Source: a candidate division GN15 bacterium (GTDB lineage Bacteria > Zixibacteria > MSB-5A5 > GN15 > FEB-12). From it: a stretch of 6,481 nucleotides of DNA. Each line of letters begins with the position of its first letter. Position 1 is the first letter of the stretch. Position numbers and translations under genes: made by a program. The notes beneath the pieces are model-generated. The model had not been told where the DNA came from. It saw only the letters and a list, made by a program, of their open reading frames with translations, and made no database searches. Positions 1-6,208 of this stretch are shown here, one piece after another. Where the stretch lies: contig WJKG01000059.1 in NCBI GenBank assembly GCA_014729205.1, positions 1 to 6,481 on the forward strand, given 5' to 3'.

Positions 1-661
1 CCACCACCCAACGCCGGAAGGCGTTGTACGAAAGCACGCCGCCCCAGCTCTCGAAGAGCTGCACAGCGTTAGCACCCGCCTCGACCTGGGCTCGAAGATA
101 CCGGCTCAAGCAGTCAACCAGCAGATCAAACAGCGCCCTCGATGCTTCCGGCTCCTCGAAGAGAAACCGCTTCGGCAAGTTAAAGGCCTTGCTTCCCGCA
201 CCCTCGATCAAATAGCATGACAATGTGAACGGTGATCCCGCGAAACCAATCAATGGTGTTGCCGGCAAATGCCGCTTGATCTCTCGAATCCCATCAAGAA
301 CAAATGGCAGGTCCGTTTCAGGAGTGATGCGACGCATCGCCTTGACATCGTCTGCGGATCTGACCGGGTTGCTGATCTGGGGTCCACCTTCGGGGAACGT
401 CACCCGGGCACCCATTGGTTCGAGCATGGTCAGAATGTCCGAGAACAAAATGGCAGCGTCGAATCCGAAGCGCTCAAGAGGCTGGGTTACCACTTTGGTG
501 ATGAGTTCAGGGGAGCGGCAAAGCTCCTGAAAACTCACGTTCTCGCGCACCGCCTGATACTCTGGCAGGTATCTACCCGCTTGACGCATCACCCAGACCG
601 GCAGCCGACCGGGGTTGCGACGGTAGCAGGCGTTCAGAAACGGGGTGTCCGCTATACCCAT
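1..661 (-). CDS. hemE: Uroporphyrinogen decarboxylase HemE (N-terminal 220 residues, cut by window edge)
   Basis: HemE removes the four acetate carboxyl groups of uroporphyrinogen III to give coproporphyrinogen III, a cytosolic, cofactor-free step of heme synthesis. The reading frame stays open from an ATG at 661 to the window edge. It shows the family's first signature, PVWVMRQAGRYLPEY, at about residues 21-35, with R26 and R30 matching the substrate-binding arginines. FSDIL carries the key aspartate D75. The second signature, GFAGSPFTLSCYLIEG, spans about 139-154 with Y150, and QLFESWGG gives S205. The spacing of these residues matches human UROD R37, R41, D86, Y164 and S219. The family is usually about 340-350 residues, so roughly 120 C-terminal residues, including the active-site histidine, lie outside. 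The start overlaps the end of hemL by 10 bases and has a strong ribosome binding site (GAGGAGG, 7 bases upstream). Identity is very secure. Confidence 0.96.
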   Translation of the reverse strand, partial: MGIADTPFLNACYRRNPGRLPVWVMRQAGRYLPEYQAVRENVSFQELCRSPELITKVVTQPLERFGFDAAILFSDILTMLEPMGARVTFPEGGPQISNPVRSADDVKAMRRITPETDLPFVLDGIREIKRHLPATPLIGFAGSPFTLSCYLIEGAGSKAFNLPKRFLFEEPEASRALFDLLVDCLSRYLRAQVEAGANAVQLFESWGGVLSYNAFRRWVV

Positions 662-1947
662 GCGTGGGCCTCCTCTGAGATTATCTTGCCCATAGTGTCA
701 GCGGCTGCATCGAGAGCCGACTCGTCATGCGCTGTCGACAGAAAACAGACTTCGTAGCCAGACGGTGGCAGGTAGATCCCGGACTGAAGCACCCGCTCAT
801 GCATGCGGTTGAAATGAGCTATGCCATCGGGATCGATTTGCGCAGCAGCGCGCGGCAGGCTACGCTGGAAGACTATCCAGAAGATCGAGCCAACACCCAC
901 CACGTTGACGGCGCTCCGGTCCAGATGATTCATCAAACGAGTGACAAACTGTCGGTTGCGCTTCTCCAGTGCGGCGTGAACCGATCCATCAGCCAGTTTT
1001 TGCAGTGTCGTCAAACCGGCAGTCATCGCCACCGGGTTGCCCGAGAGCGTCCCCGCCTGATATACTCCGCCAAGCGGCGAGAGCACATCCATGACGTCCG
1101 CTCGACCACCGAAAGCACCAACCGGCATGCCGCCGCCGATGATCTTGCCATACGTCACCAGATCGGGGACAATGCCGTAATACTCAGCGGCTCCACCCAT
1201 TCCCACGCGAAACCCCGTGATGACCTCATCGAGAATCAGCAGGGCACCGTGCGTCTCGGTGAGGGCGCGGAGCATCCGCACATACTCATGGCGCTGCACC
1301 AATAAACCGTCATTGGCAGGTATTCCCTCGATGATGACGGCAGCTACTCTGTCGCCATGATCGGCGAAGAAAGCACTGAGTGCGGACTCGTCATCCAGTG
1401 GCAATACCGCGGTATCGGCTGTCATTCGTCCGGGGACGCCATCTGATGACGGCTGACCAAAAGTAGCCAATCCCGATCCGGCGCTCACCAGCAAATGGTC
1501 GCAGTGACCGTGGTAGCATCCGTCGTACTTGACGACCAGATCTCGACCGGTAAATCCGCGCGCAGCACGAATAGCCGACATCACCGCCTCTGTTCCGGAC
1601 GAAACGAAACGAATCTTCTCAATACACTCCACGTGGTTGACAATGAAGGAGGCGAGCTCATACTCGACCTCCGTGGGCGCCCCGTACGAAATACCGCGCG
1701 TGGTTTGCTCACGGATCGCCTGCATGACGTCGGGATCGGCATGCCCCAAAATCAGAGGACCCCACGAACAACAAAAGTCGAGGTATCGCTTGCCGTCGAC
1801 ATCCCAGATGTAGGCACCCTCGGCCCGGTTGATAACTCTCGGCACACCATCCACGGAGCGAAATGCACGCACGGGGGAGTTCACTCCCCCCGGAATGACC
1901 TGCTCTGATTTGCGGAAAATACCCTGTGACCGCTCTGTGCTGCTCAT
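652..1947 (-). CDS. hemL: Glutamate-1-semialdehyde 2,1-aminomutase HemL
   Basis: HemL is a pyridoxal-phosphate enzyme that converts glutamate-1-semialdehyde, the product of HemA, into 5-aminolevulinate. The 431-residue length is normal. The N-terminus carries PGGVNSPVRAF (about 19-29) and SWGPLILGHA (about 61-70). The cofactor phosphate-binding SSGTEA is at 116-121 and the cofactor-stacking YHG at 145-147. LILDEVITGFRVG contains the cofactor-pairing D240, and YGKIIGGGMPVGAFGG carries the Schiff-base lysine K268. YQAGTLSGNP follows at about 296-305. These distinguish it from ordinary class III transaminases. The usual EPVAGNMG segment reads EGIPANDG at about 207-214, which is unusual. It starts 11 bases after hemA with no clear Shine-Dalgarno, so translation may be coupled to hemA. 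Its end overlaps the hemE start. The ATG fits the normal family N-terminus. Confidence 0.95.
   Translation of the reverse strand: MSSTERSQGIFRKSEQVIPGGVNSPVRAFRSVDGVPRVINRAEGAYIWDVDGKRYLDFCCSWGPLILGHADPDVMQAIREQTTRGISYGAPTEVEYELASFIVNHVECIEKIRFVSSGTEAVMSAIRAARGFTGRDLVVKYDGCYHGHCDHLLVSAGSGLATFGQPSSDGVPGRMTADTAVLPLDDESALSAFFADHGDRVAAVIIEGIPANDGLLVQRHEYVRMLRALTETHGALLILDEVITGFRVGMGGAAEYYGIVPDLVTYGKIIGGGMPVGAFGGRADVMDVLSPLGGVYQAGTLSGNPVAMTAGLTTLQKLADGSVHAALEKRNRQFVTRLMNHLDRSAVNVVGVGSIFWIVFQRSLPRAAAQIDPDGIAHFNRMHERVLQSGIYLPPSGYEVCFLSTAHDESALDAAADTMGKIISEEAHAWV
669..675 (-). promoter_or_regulatory. Shine-Dalgarno site of hemE
   Basis: On the minus strand GAGGAGG lies 7 bases before the ATG at 661. 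It is an almost perfect anti-16S match at ideal spacing, inside the last codons of hemL. It fixes the hemE start and suggests that hemE is translated efficiently within the hemA-hemL-hemE message rather than only by coupling. Confidence 0.8.
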
Positions 1948-1958
1948 GTAGACTACAA

Positions 1959-3230
1959 CTATGCCGACTCTCGAGTTGTGCCAATTATGTCATCGGAAAG
2001 CAACTGTTCCGACTGGGTAGCCAGTTGATCAGACAGGGCTTTGGCGGGACCGAAACAGGACCGCCCCAGCAGTTTATTGACCAGGTGAAGAATCGCCTCC
2101 CGGTCTTCCTGACCGAGCGAGGTCATCTTCTTGTCGAATAGGTCGTCGAAGGCCCGACGTGCCATAGCCACCGATTCATTGTAGCTTTGATGGAAGATCG
2201 GCTTGAGTGTCACCTCTATCTGATGAGCGAAATACTGCTCCACTTCTTCCTGAACGATATCATTGGCGCGGGTGATGGTCACGAATCGATTGCGGAGATT
2301 CTGCTGGCCGCAAGCGCGAAGTTTGGCAATGTCAACGTACGTGATGTTCTCGGTTTCGCCAAACGCCTCGCAGAAATCGGCCGGAATGGCCAGGTCGACA
2401 CAGACGACCGGGCGCTCCTGCTGTGCCAACAGCCTGGCAAACTTGCAGTCGAACACGGCACCGCCGGCTGCGGTCGCCGAGATGATGGCGTCGACATGAC
2501 CGGGATCGCGGCGGAATTCGTCGAGACTCACGACCTCGCCCTCGAACTGTTCAGCAACTGCGCGCACCTTAGAGGGGGTACGGTTGACGAATACCAGCTC
2601 ACAGGGCATACCCTTGTGCAAATGGCCGGCACACTTGGCTGTCATAGGGCCAGCTCCCACCAGAGCGATTCTCGGTCGGGTGTCGCTCGGCAACTGCCGA
2701 CGGATAGTACTGACCGCCAGCGAAGCCATCGAGACTGCTCCCTGCCCGATTTCGGTTTCGCGGCGTACGCGCTTGGCTACCTGAAGAGCCTGTTTGGTAA
2801 CGGCTTCAAGCACCGGCCCGGAAAGCTGGGCTTCACTGCAGGCCGCCAGAGCATCGGCGAATTGTCCGGTAACCTGGGTCTCACCGACCACCAGTGACTC
2901 CAGCGACGATGCCGTGCGGAACAAGTGACGAATCGCATCCTTGCCGGTGTAATGGTAGAAATCGTTGGGGAAGAAGGACACATCGCGCCCATCAGCAAAG
3001 AAGAAATCCAGCACTCGGTGCAGCATGCTGCCCTTCAGGCTTGCCTGCTCGTCGCGGACATACATGAGCTCGACCCGGTTGCAGGTGGCAACGTAAAATA
3101 GTTCTTGCGCACCAAGGTACTGTTTGAGCCGGGACAACTCCTCATTGCGGCTATCGCGATCAAGCGTAAGTCGTTGTAAGAGGGGCAAATTGTGCTGCCA
3201 GATCGAGGTGCCGATGATGCCGATTTCCAT
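1959..3230 (-). CDS. hemA: Glutamyl-tRNA reductase HemA
   Basis: HemA uses NADPH to reduce glutamate carried on tRNA-Glu to glutamate-1-semialdehyde, the first committed step of C5 tetrapyrrole synthesis. From the ATG at 3230 the protein is 423 residues, a typical length. The catalytic cysteine is C50 in VATCNRVE. HLFRTASSLESLVVGETQ (from about residue 102) is the conserved substrate-site segment, with H102 matching the conserved catalytic-domain histidine. GQGAVSMASLAV is at about 162-173. The Rossmann NADPH site is ALVGAGPMT at about 189-197, where most relatives have GAGEMG or similar. CVDLAIPADF (about 277-286) is the family's D-(IL)-A-(VI)-P-R-like motif. The C-terminal part is the helical dimerization domain. 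The frame is open further upstream to a TTG at 3350, but homologues begin close to MEIGIIGTS. AGGTGG lies 7 bases before the chosen ATG, while the ATG at 3305 has no ribosome binding site. First gene of the heme group. Confidence 0.95.
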   Translation of the reverse strand: MEIGIIGTSIWQHNLPLLQRLTLDRDSRNEELSRLKQYLGAQELFYVATCNRVELMYVRDEQASLKGSMLHRVLDFFFADGRDVSFFPNDFYHYTGKDAIRHLFRTASSLESLVVGETQVTGQFADALAACSEAQLSGPVLEAVTKQALQVAKRVRRETEIGQGAVSMASLAVSTIRRQLPSDTRPRIALVGAGPMTAKCAGHLHKGMPCELVFVNRTPSKVRAVAEQFEGEVVSLDEFRRDPGHVDAIISATAAGGAVFDCKFARLLAQQERPVVCVDLAIPADFCEAFGETENITYVDIAKLRACGQQNLRNRFVTITRANDIVQEEVEQYFAHQIEVTLKPIFHQSYNESVAMARRAFDDLFDKKMTSLGQEDREAILHLVNKLLGRSCFGPAKALSDQLATQSEQLLSDDIIGTTRESA

Positions 3231-3237
3231 AGTCCGT

Positions 3238-3243
3238 CCACCT
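3238..3243 (-). promoter_or_regulatory. Shine-Dalgarno site of hemA
   Basis: AGGTGG on the minus strand, one base from the AGGAGG ideal, sits 7 bases upstream of the ATG at 3230. It supports that start over the longer frame that begins at a TTG at 3350, which would add 40 residues not typical of the family. Confidence 0.6.
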
Positions 3244-3355
3244 GTAATAACCGTTGTCGTTCTACCGGTTGAAATAGTACGAGATTCCAGCCCCGGATTT
3301 GTCATGAGATTGTCACGATTTGTGAAAAAGCGAACGAGAATAACCGGCAATAACC

Positions 3356-3367
3356 TACAGGTCTGTA
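3356..3367. repeat. 12-base dyad upstream of hemA (candidate operator)
   Basis: TACAG-GT-CTGTA is a perfect inverted repeat with 5-base arms and a 2-base centre. It lies about 126 bases before the hemA start and directly abuts the pair of AATAACC repeats. Both position and symmetry would suit a regulator binding site, but arms of this length also occur by chance. Confidence 0.25.
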
Positions 3368-3435
3368 TAGATTTGCGGTAAGGATAGAGGGAGCCTCGAC
3401 GTACCAGAAACGGTCTTTCCCAGTATGCCCCCGTA

Positions 3436-3459
3436 CCGGATTCTGCACGAGAATCCCGG
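3436..3459 (-). other. Hairpin just after the second ferredoxin-ATPase gene (possible transcript 3' end)
   Basis: On the minus strand CCGGGATTC pairs with GAATCCGG around a 7-base loop (TCGTGCA), with a single unpaired G. The structure starts 8 bases after the TAA stop at 3468-3470. No run of T follows, so it is not a classical intrinsic terminator. It could stabilise the 3' end of the upstream operon message or act with Rho. Confidence 0.3.
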
Positions 3460-3467
3460 CGCCATTA

Positions 3468-4358
3468 TTAGCAGCTAAACTGCGGCTGCCTGAGTTGTTT
3501 CCATATTGATCGAACTGCGTCAGCGGCCGGGGACTCGACCTCGACTACAGTGAGCTTGCGAACCTGTGCTTCGGTCACCGACAGATCATACGGAATCCGG
3601 CCGGCCAGCAGGCAGCCGTTACTACGAGCAATTCGCTCGATTCGCTGTGTCATACGGGGGTTGATATCCCACTTGTTCACACAGACGGCGGTCGGGATAG
3701 CAAAATGCCGGCTCAAGTCCAGCACTCGCATCAGGTCGTGCTCTCCGGATACTGTGGGCTCAGTGACAACCAGTACCCTGCTGCCACCGGAGAGTGAGGC
3801 AATCACGGGACAGCCAATGCCCGGAGGTCCGTCGACAATGACCAGATCGTGATGCTGCTCGTTGGCGATTCGCCGGGCCTGATCGCGAACAATTGTTACC
3901 AGTTTGCCGGAATTCTCTGCCGCCACCCCGAGTCTGGCGTGAACCATCGGCCCGCACCGGGTGCGAGAGACCATCCACTGCCCGCAATGGGACTGCGGGA
4001 ATTTGATAGCACCGGTCGGGCACACTCGTACACAAACACCGCATCCCTCACAAGCGATCCGGTCGACGCGATAAACGACACCGCCTTCAGCATCCAGCTC
4101 CGATCTAACAGCATCGAACCGGCAGTATGCATGGCAAGTACCGCACTGCTGGCAGACAGACCGGTCAATCATAGCCTCGTGGCCGCTATAGAACTGCTCC
4201 GTGCGTAGTACTTCCGGATCGAGCAGCAGGTGCAAATCGGCGGCATCGACGTCGCAGTCGGCGACGACCGCCATTTGGGCGAGCACTGCGAATGATGCCG
4301 TGATACTCGTCTTGCCGGTCCCGCCCTTGCCACTGAGTATGACCAATTCCTCAGCCAT
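3468..4358 (-). CDS. MinD/Mrp-type P-loop ATPase with inserted two-cluster ferredoxin domain (second paralogue)
   Basis: A 296-residue cytosolic protein of the MinD superfamily with an inserted ferredoxin domain (COG1149 type). The deviant Walker A motif SGKGGTGKTS is at residues 9-18, with signature lysines K11 and K16. DCDVDAADLH (34-43) is the switch I-like segment, and VDGPPG (175-180) is the Walker B/switch II region, followed by C183. The insertion carries C69, C72, C75, C79 and C103, C106, C109, C113, enough for two [4Fe-4S] clusters. C125 and C135 are further cysteines, and ENSGKLV follows at about 148-154. Such ATPases occur in pairs beside orange-protein/NifX-like genes and are thought to help load or move metal clusters; the exact substrate is unknown. 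The start at 4358 overlaps the radical SAM gene by 8 bases. An in-frame ATG at 4388 would add 10 residues and a 38-base overlap. It ends the operon. Confidence 0.88.
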   Translation of the reverse strand: MAEELVILSGKGGTGKTSITASFAVLAQMAVVADCDVDAADLHLLLDPEVLRTEQFYSGHEAMIDRSVCQQCGTCHAYCRFDAVRSELDAEGGVVYRVDRIACEGCGVCVRVCPTGAIKFPQSHCGQWMVSRTRCGPMVHARLGVAAENSGKLVTIVRDQARRIANEQHHDLVIVDGPPGIGCPVIASLSGGSRVLVVTEPTVSGEHDLMRVLDLSRHFAIPTAVCVNKWDINPRMTQRIERIARSNGCLLAGRIPYDLSVTEAQVRKLTVVEVESPAADAVRSIWKQLRQPQFSC

Positions 4359-5298
4359 GCATCCTCTGGGTTGTGTAGAAGACTTCATTTTCCTGCTCTA
4401 TGCGAGATACCCTGCCCTCATCCTGCAGGGTTTGCAGGTGCTTGACGACTTCGTTGATGTGTATCCCAAGCCCCTCGGCGATCCCGCGTGCCGTGGACGG
4501 GCGACGGCTGATCAGGGCAACAATGCTGTCACTGGATACATGTGATCGACCAGTAGCGCTGCAAGCGTGGTCAGCTATGATGTCCACCGGACAGCCGAAG
4601 AGCTCAATAAGTGACCTCAGTTGTTCCGATGGTACGGCCGTTATGCCGGGGCGACCCGGCGGTCTGGCGACAGTGTTAAGCTGAACGCGGGTGGGGTTGA
4701 TTCGGTTGACACACTCAGCGATTCGCACAACCTGCTCTCGATCGGCGTTGACGGCATTCATTAAGAACACTTCAAGCCACACTTCGCCAGGATACTCGTC
4801 GACGAACATCTCCAGACAGGTCACCACCATCTCGAATGTCAGCGATCGGTGGGGACGATTCACGCGCTGAAACATGGCTTCATCGCCGGCGTCGAGCGAG
4901 GGCAACACCAGGTCGGCTCGCCCGACTGCCCGGCGAACGTCCGGTTGCCACAAAAGAGAGCCATTGGTCAGGACGGCGACTGGAATGGAGGTGGAAGCCT
5001 TGAGTTCGCGAATAACCTGGCCCAAACCGCTGTGCAGAGTTGGTTCACCTGAACCAGACAGTGTGAGGTAGTCCGGCTTGGTTCCTCGAGCCAGTGACTG
5101 GCTCACCTCTGCTACGACCGTTTTGGGTCGCACGAATTCCAACCGGTCTACCGCCAACTCCGTAGTCCGACCGAGTTGGCAATACAGGCAGTCGTACGAG
5201 CAGACTTTGGGCGGTATCAGGTCCACTCCCAGCGAATGGCCGAGTCGACGGGAGTATACTGGACCGTAAACATGTGAGCCTTGTTTATGGCTACTCAC
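4351..5298 (-). CDS. Radical SAM protein (COG0731-like) with C-terminal winged-helix-like domain
   Basis: A 315-residue radical SAM enzyme. C33, C37 and C40 form the CX3CX2C motif (VCSYDCLYCQLGRT) that holds the S-adenosylmethionine-binding [4Fe-4S] cluster. It is preceded by YGPVYSRRLGHSLGVDL at about 11-27, characteristic of the COG0731 'Fe-S oxidoreductase' group related to wybutosine synthase. SGSGEPT (81-87) is the SAM-binding GGEP-like motif, and LTNGSLL (110-116) is the next conserved strand. Two more cysteines, C236 and C246, lie near the end of the catalytic part. Residues from about 255 to 313 read like a winged helix-turn-helix: STARGIAEGLGIHINEVVKH, then a recognition-helix-like stretch and a wing. 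The substrate is unknown. Translation begins at a GTG that overlaps the stop of the upstream ATPase by 8 bases, with a GGGGG-rich ribosome binding site about 8 bases before it. Its position between two ferredoxin-ATPases suggests a role in the same metal-cluster pathway. Confidence 0.88.
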   Translation of the reverse strand: MSSHKQGSHVYGPVYSRRLGHSLGVDLIPPKVCSYDCLYCQLGRTTELAVDRLEFVRPKTVVAEVSQSLARGTKPDYLTLSGSGEPTLHSGLGQVIRELKASTSIPVAVLTNGSLLWQPDVRRAVGRADLVLPSLDAGDEAMFQRVNRPHRSLTFEMVVTCLEMFVDEYPGEVWLEVFLMNAVNADREQVVRIAECVNRINPTRVQLNTVARPPGRPGITAVPSEQLRSLIELFGCPVDIIADHACSATGRSHVSSDSIVALISRRPSTARGIAEGLGIHINEVVKHLQTLQDEGRVSRIEQENEVFYTTQRMHG

Positions 5299-6196
5299 TC
5301 TTTATCCCCCACTGCATCACTTCCTGTGCGAGTTTCCGGCTCAGTTGATCAGCGAGACGGGTGAAATGATCACGATACTCCGGTAGCTTCTGTACAACCA
5401 GGTCACCGTTTGAGTAGACCTCCGCGATTCTCCGATCGTTCGGGATTTCCAGCAGGATGGGTATCCCCTGCTGGTGGCAGAACCGGCGGGTACGGTCGTC
5501 CCCCAGATCGGCGCGATTTATGACCACTCCAAACTGAAGCTCGAGCTGCTGCAGGACATCAACCGACAGCATAAGGTCGTGCAACCCGAAAGGTGTCGAC
5601 TCTGCCACCAGGATCACGAAGTCAGTACCATTGACAGCTGTCACGACCGGACAGGAAGTACCCGGTGGCGCATCGAGAATCGTCACCTTGCTCATGTCGA
5701 TGGTTTGTTTCACTATTCGAATGAGCGGAGGCGAGGTGGGCACCCCGATATCCAGACAACCGGCTGAGATGTCCAGATGCATACAGGACCACCGGTCGAC
5801 AACGCCGATCCGACGCCGCACCTCGCTGAGGGCTTCCTGGGGACAGGCCATAACACAGGCACCACAACTGTGACACAGTTCCTGGAACACGATTGGAGCG
5901 CCTGAGGGCACGGCAATGGCATTGAACTGGCACGCGTCCGCACAATCGCCGCATCCATCACACTTGTCTGTGTCAACTTGCGGGACAGGAACGGTCACCG
6001 GTTGCTGCGTCTTGGTATCGGCCGTGAAGAACAGGTGCACATTCGGTTCTTCAACGTCACAGTCGATCAACTGCACCGGCTCGGGCCAGACCATTGCCAG
6101 ATTCACGACGACGGTTGTTTTGCCGGTGCCTCCCTTCCCCGAAGCAACAGCAATTGTCGGCCTTCGATGCGACAGGCTCTTTTCGGCTGCGCCCAC
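5291..6196 (-). CDS. MinD/Mrp-type P-loop ATPase with inserted two-cluster ferredoxin domain (first paralogue)
   Basis: A 301-residue relative of the ATPase encoded at 3468-4358. The deviant Walker A motif SGKGGTGKTT is at 19-28 with K21 and K26. DCDVEEPNVH follows at 45-54, and LDAPPGTSCP (174-183) is the Walker B/switch II region. The insertion has C79, C82, C85, C89 and C108, C111, C114, C118 for two [4Fe-4S] clusters. After it come C138, C147 and a LDIGVPTSPPLIR segment (about 148-160) that differs from the NSGKLV segment of the other copy, so the two are distinct subfamilies rather than a recent duplication. The start is a GTG 12 bases after the stop of the NifX-like gene. An in-frame stop just upstream excludes a longer protein, and the ribosome binding site is weak (CGGAA). 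Paired ATPases of this kind accompany the orange protein of Desulfovibrio. Cluster transfer or assembly is a reasonable inference. Confidence 0.9.
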   Translation of the reverse strand: MGAAEKSLSHRRPTIAVASGKGGTGKTTVVVNLAMVWPEPVQLIDCDVEEPNVHLFFTADTKTQQPVTVPVPQVDTDKCDGCGDCADACQFNAIAVPSGAPIVFQELCHSCGACVMACPQEALSEVRRRIGVVDRWSCMHLDISAGCLDIGVPTSPPLIRIVKQTIDMSKVTILDAPPGTSCPVVTAVNGTDFVILVAESTPFGLHDLMLSVDVLQQLELQFGVVINRADLGDDRTRRFCHQQGIPILLEIPNDRRIAEVYSNGDLVVQKLPEYRDHFTRLADQLSRKLAQEVMQWGIKSE

Positions 6197-6208
6197 TTGT
6201 CGTTCCGT

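Larger units (their letters stand above)
3231..3467. promoter_or_regulatory. Intergenic region upstream of hemA; probable heme operon promoter region
   Basis: This is the only sizeable non-coding gap in the window, between the last gene of the ferredoxin-ATPase group and hemA. I see no convincing gene in it. It contains a hairpin at 3436-3459, a perfect 12-base dyad at 3356-3367 (TACAG-GT-CTGTA on the plus strand), and three copies of AATAACC on the plus strand (3246, 3339 and 3349), the last two exactly 10 bases apart. On the minus strand TGACAATC and TGACAAATC form a near direct repeat at about 3298-3317. No clean -35/-10 pair or sigma-54 site stands out, so promoter placement is inferred from the gap itself. 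Confidence 0.4.

Noticed and set aside
269..1305. Overlapping plus-strand open frames at 269-757 and 727-1305
   Set aside because: They lie opposite hemE and hemL, whose frames carry full family signatures. The plus-strand translations show no recognisable domain.
2187..2897. Plus-strand open frame of 236 codons
   Set aside because: It is antisense to hemA, which has clear catalytic and cofactor motifs. Long antisense frames are expected in codon-biased, GC-rich genes.
3231..3350. Longer hemA starting at a TTG at 3350 or an ATG at 3305
   Set aside because: The extra residues do not resemble the family N-terminus and neither start has a ribosome binding site, whereas AGGTGG precedes the ATG at 3230 at good spacing.
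3231..3467. Sigma-54 or strong sigma-70 promoter upstream of hemA
   Set aside because: No TGGCAC-N5-TTGC pattern was found on the minus strand, and no -35/-10 pair with good match and spacing. Only weak pieces such as TACTAT and TATACA occur.
4359..4388. Longer second ferredoxin-ATPase starting at the ATG at 4388
   Set aside because: Not excluded, but homologues start close to the Walker A motif, and the ATG at 4358 gives the same 8-base overlap seen at the previous junction.
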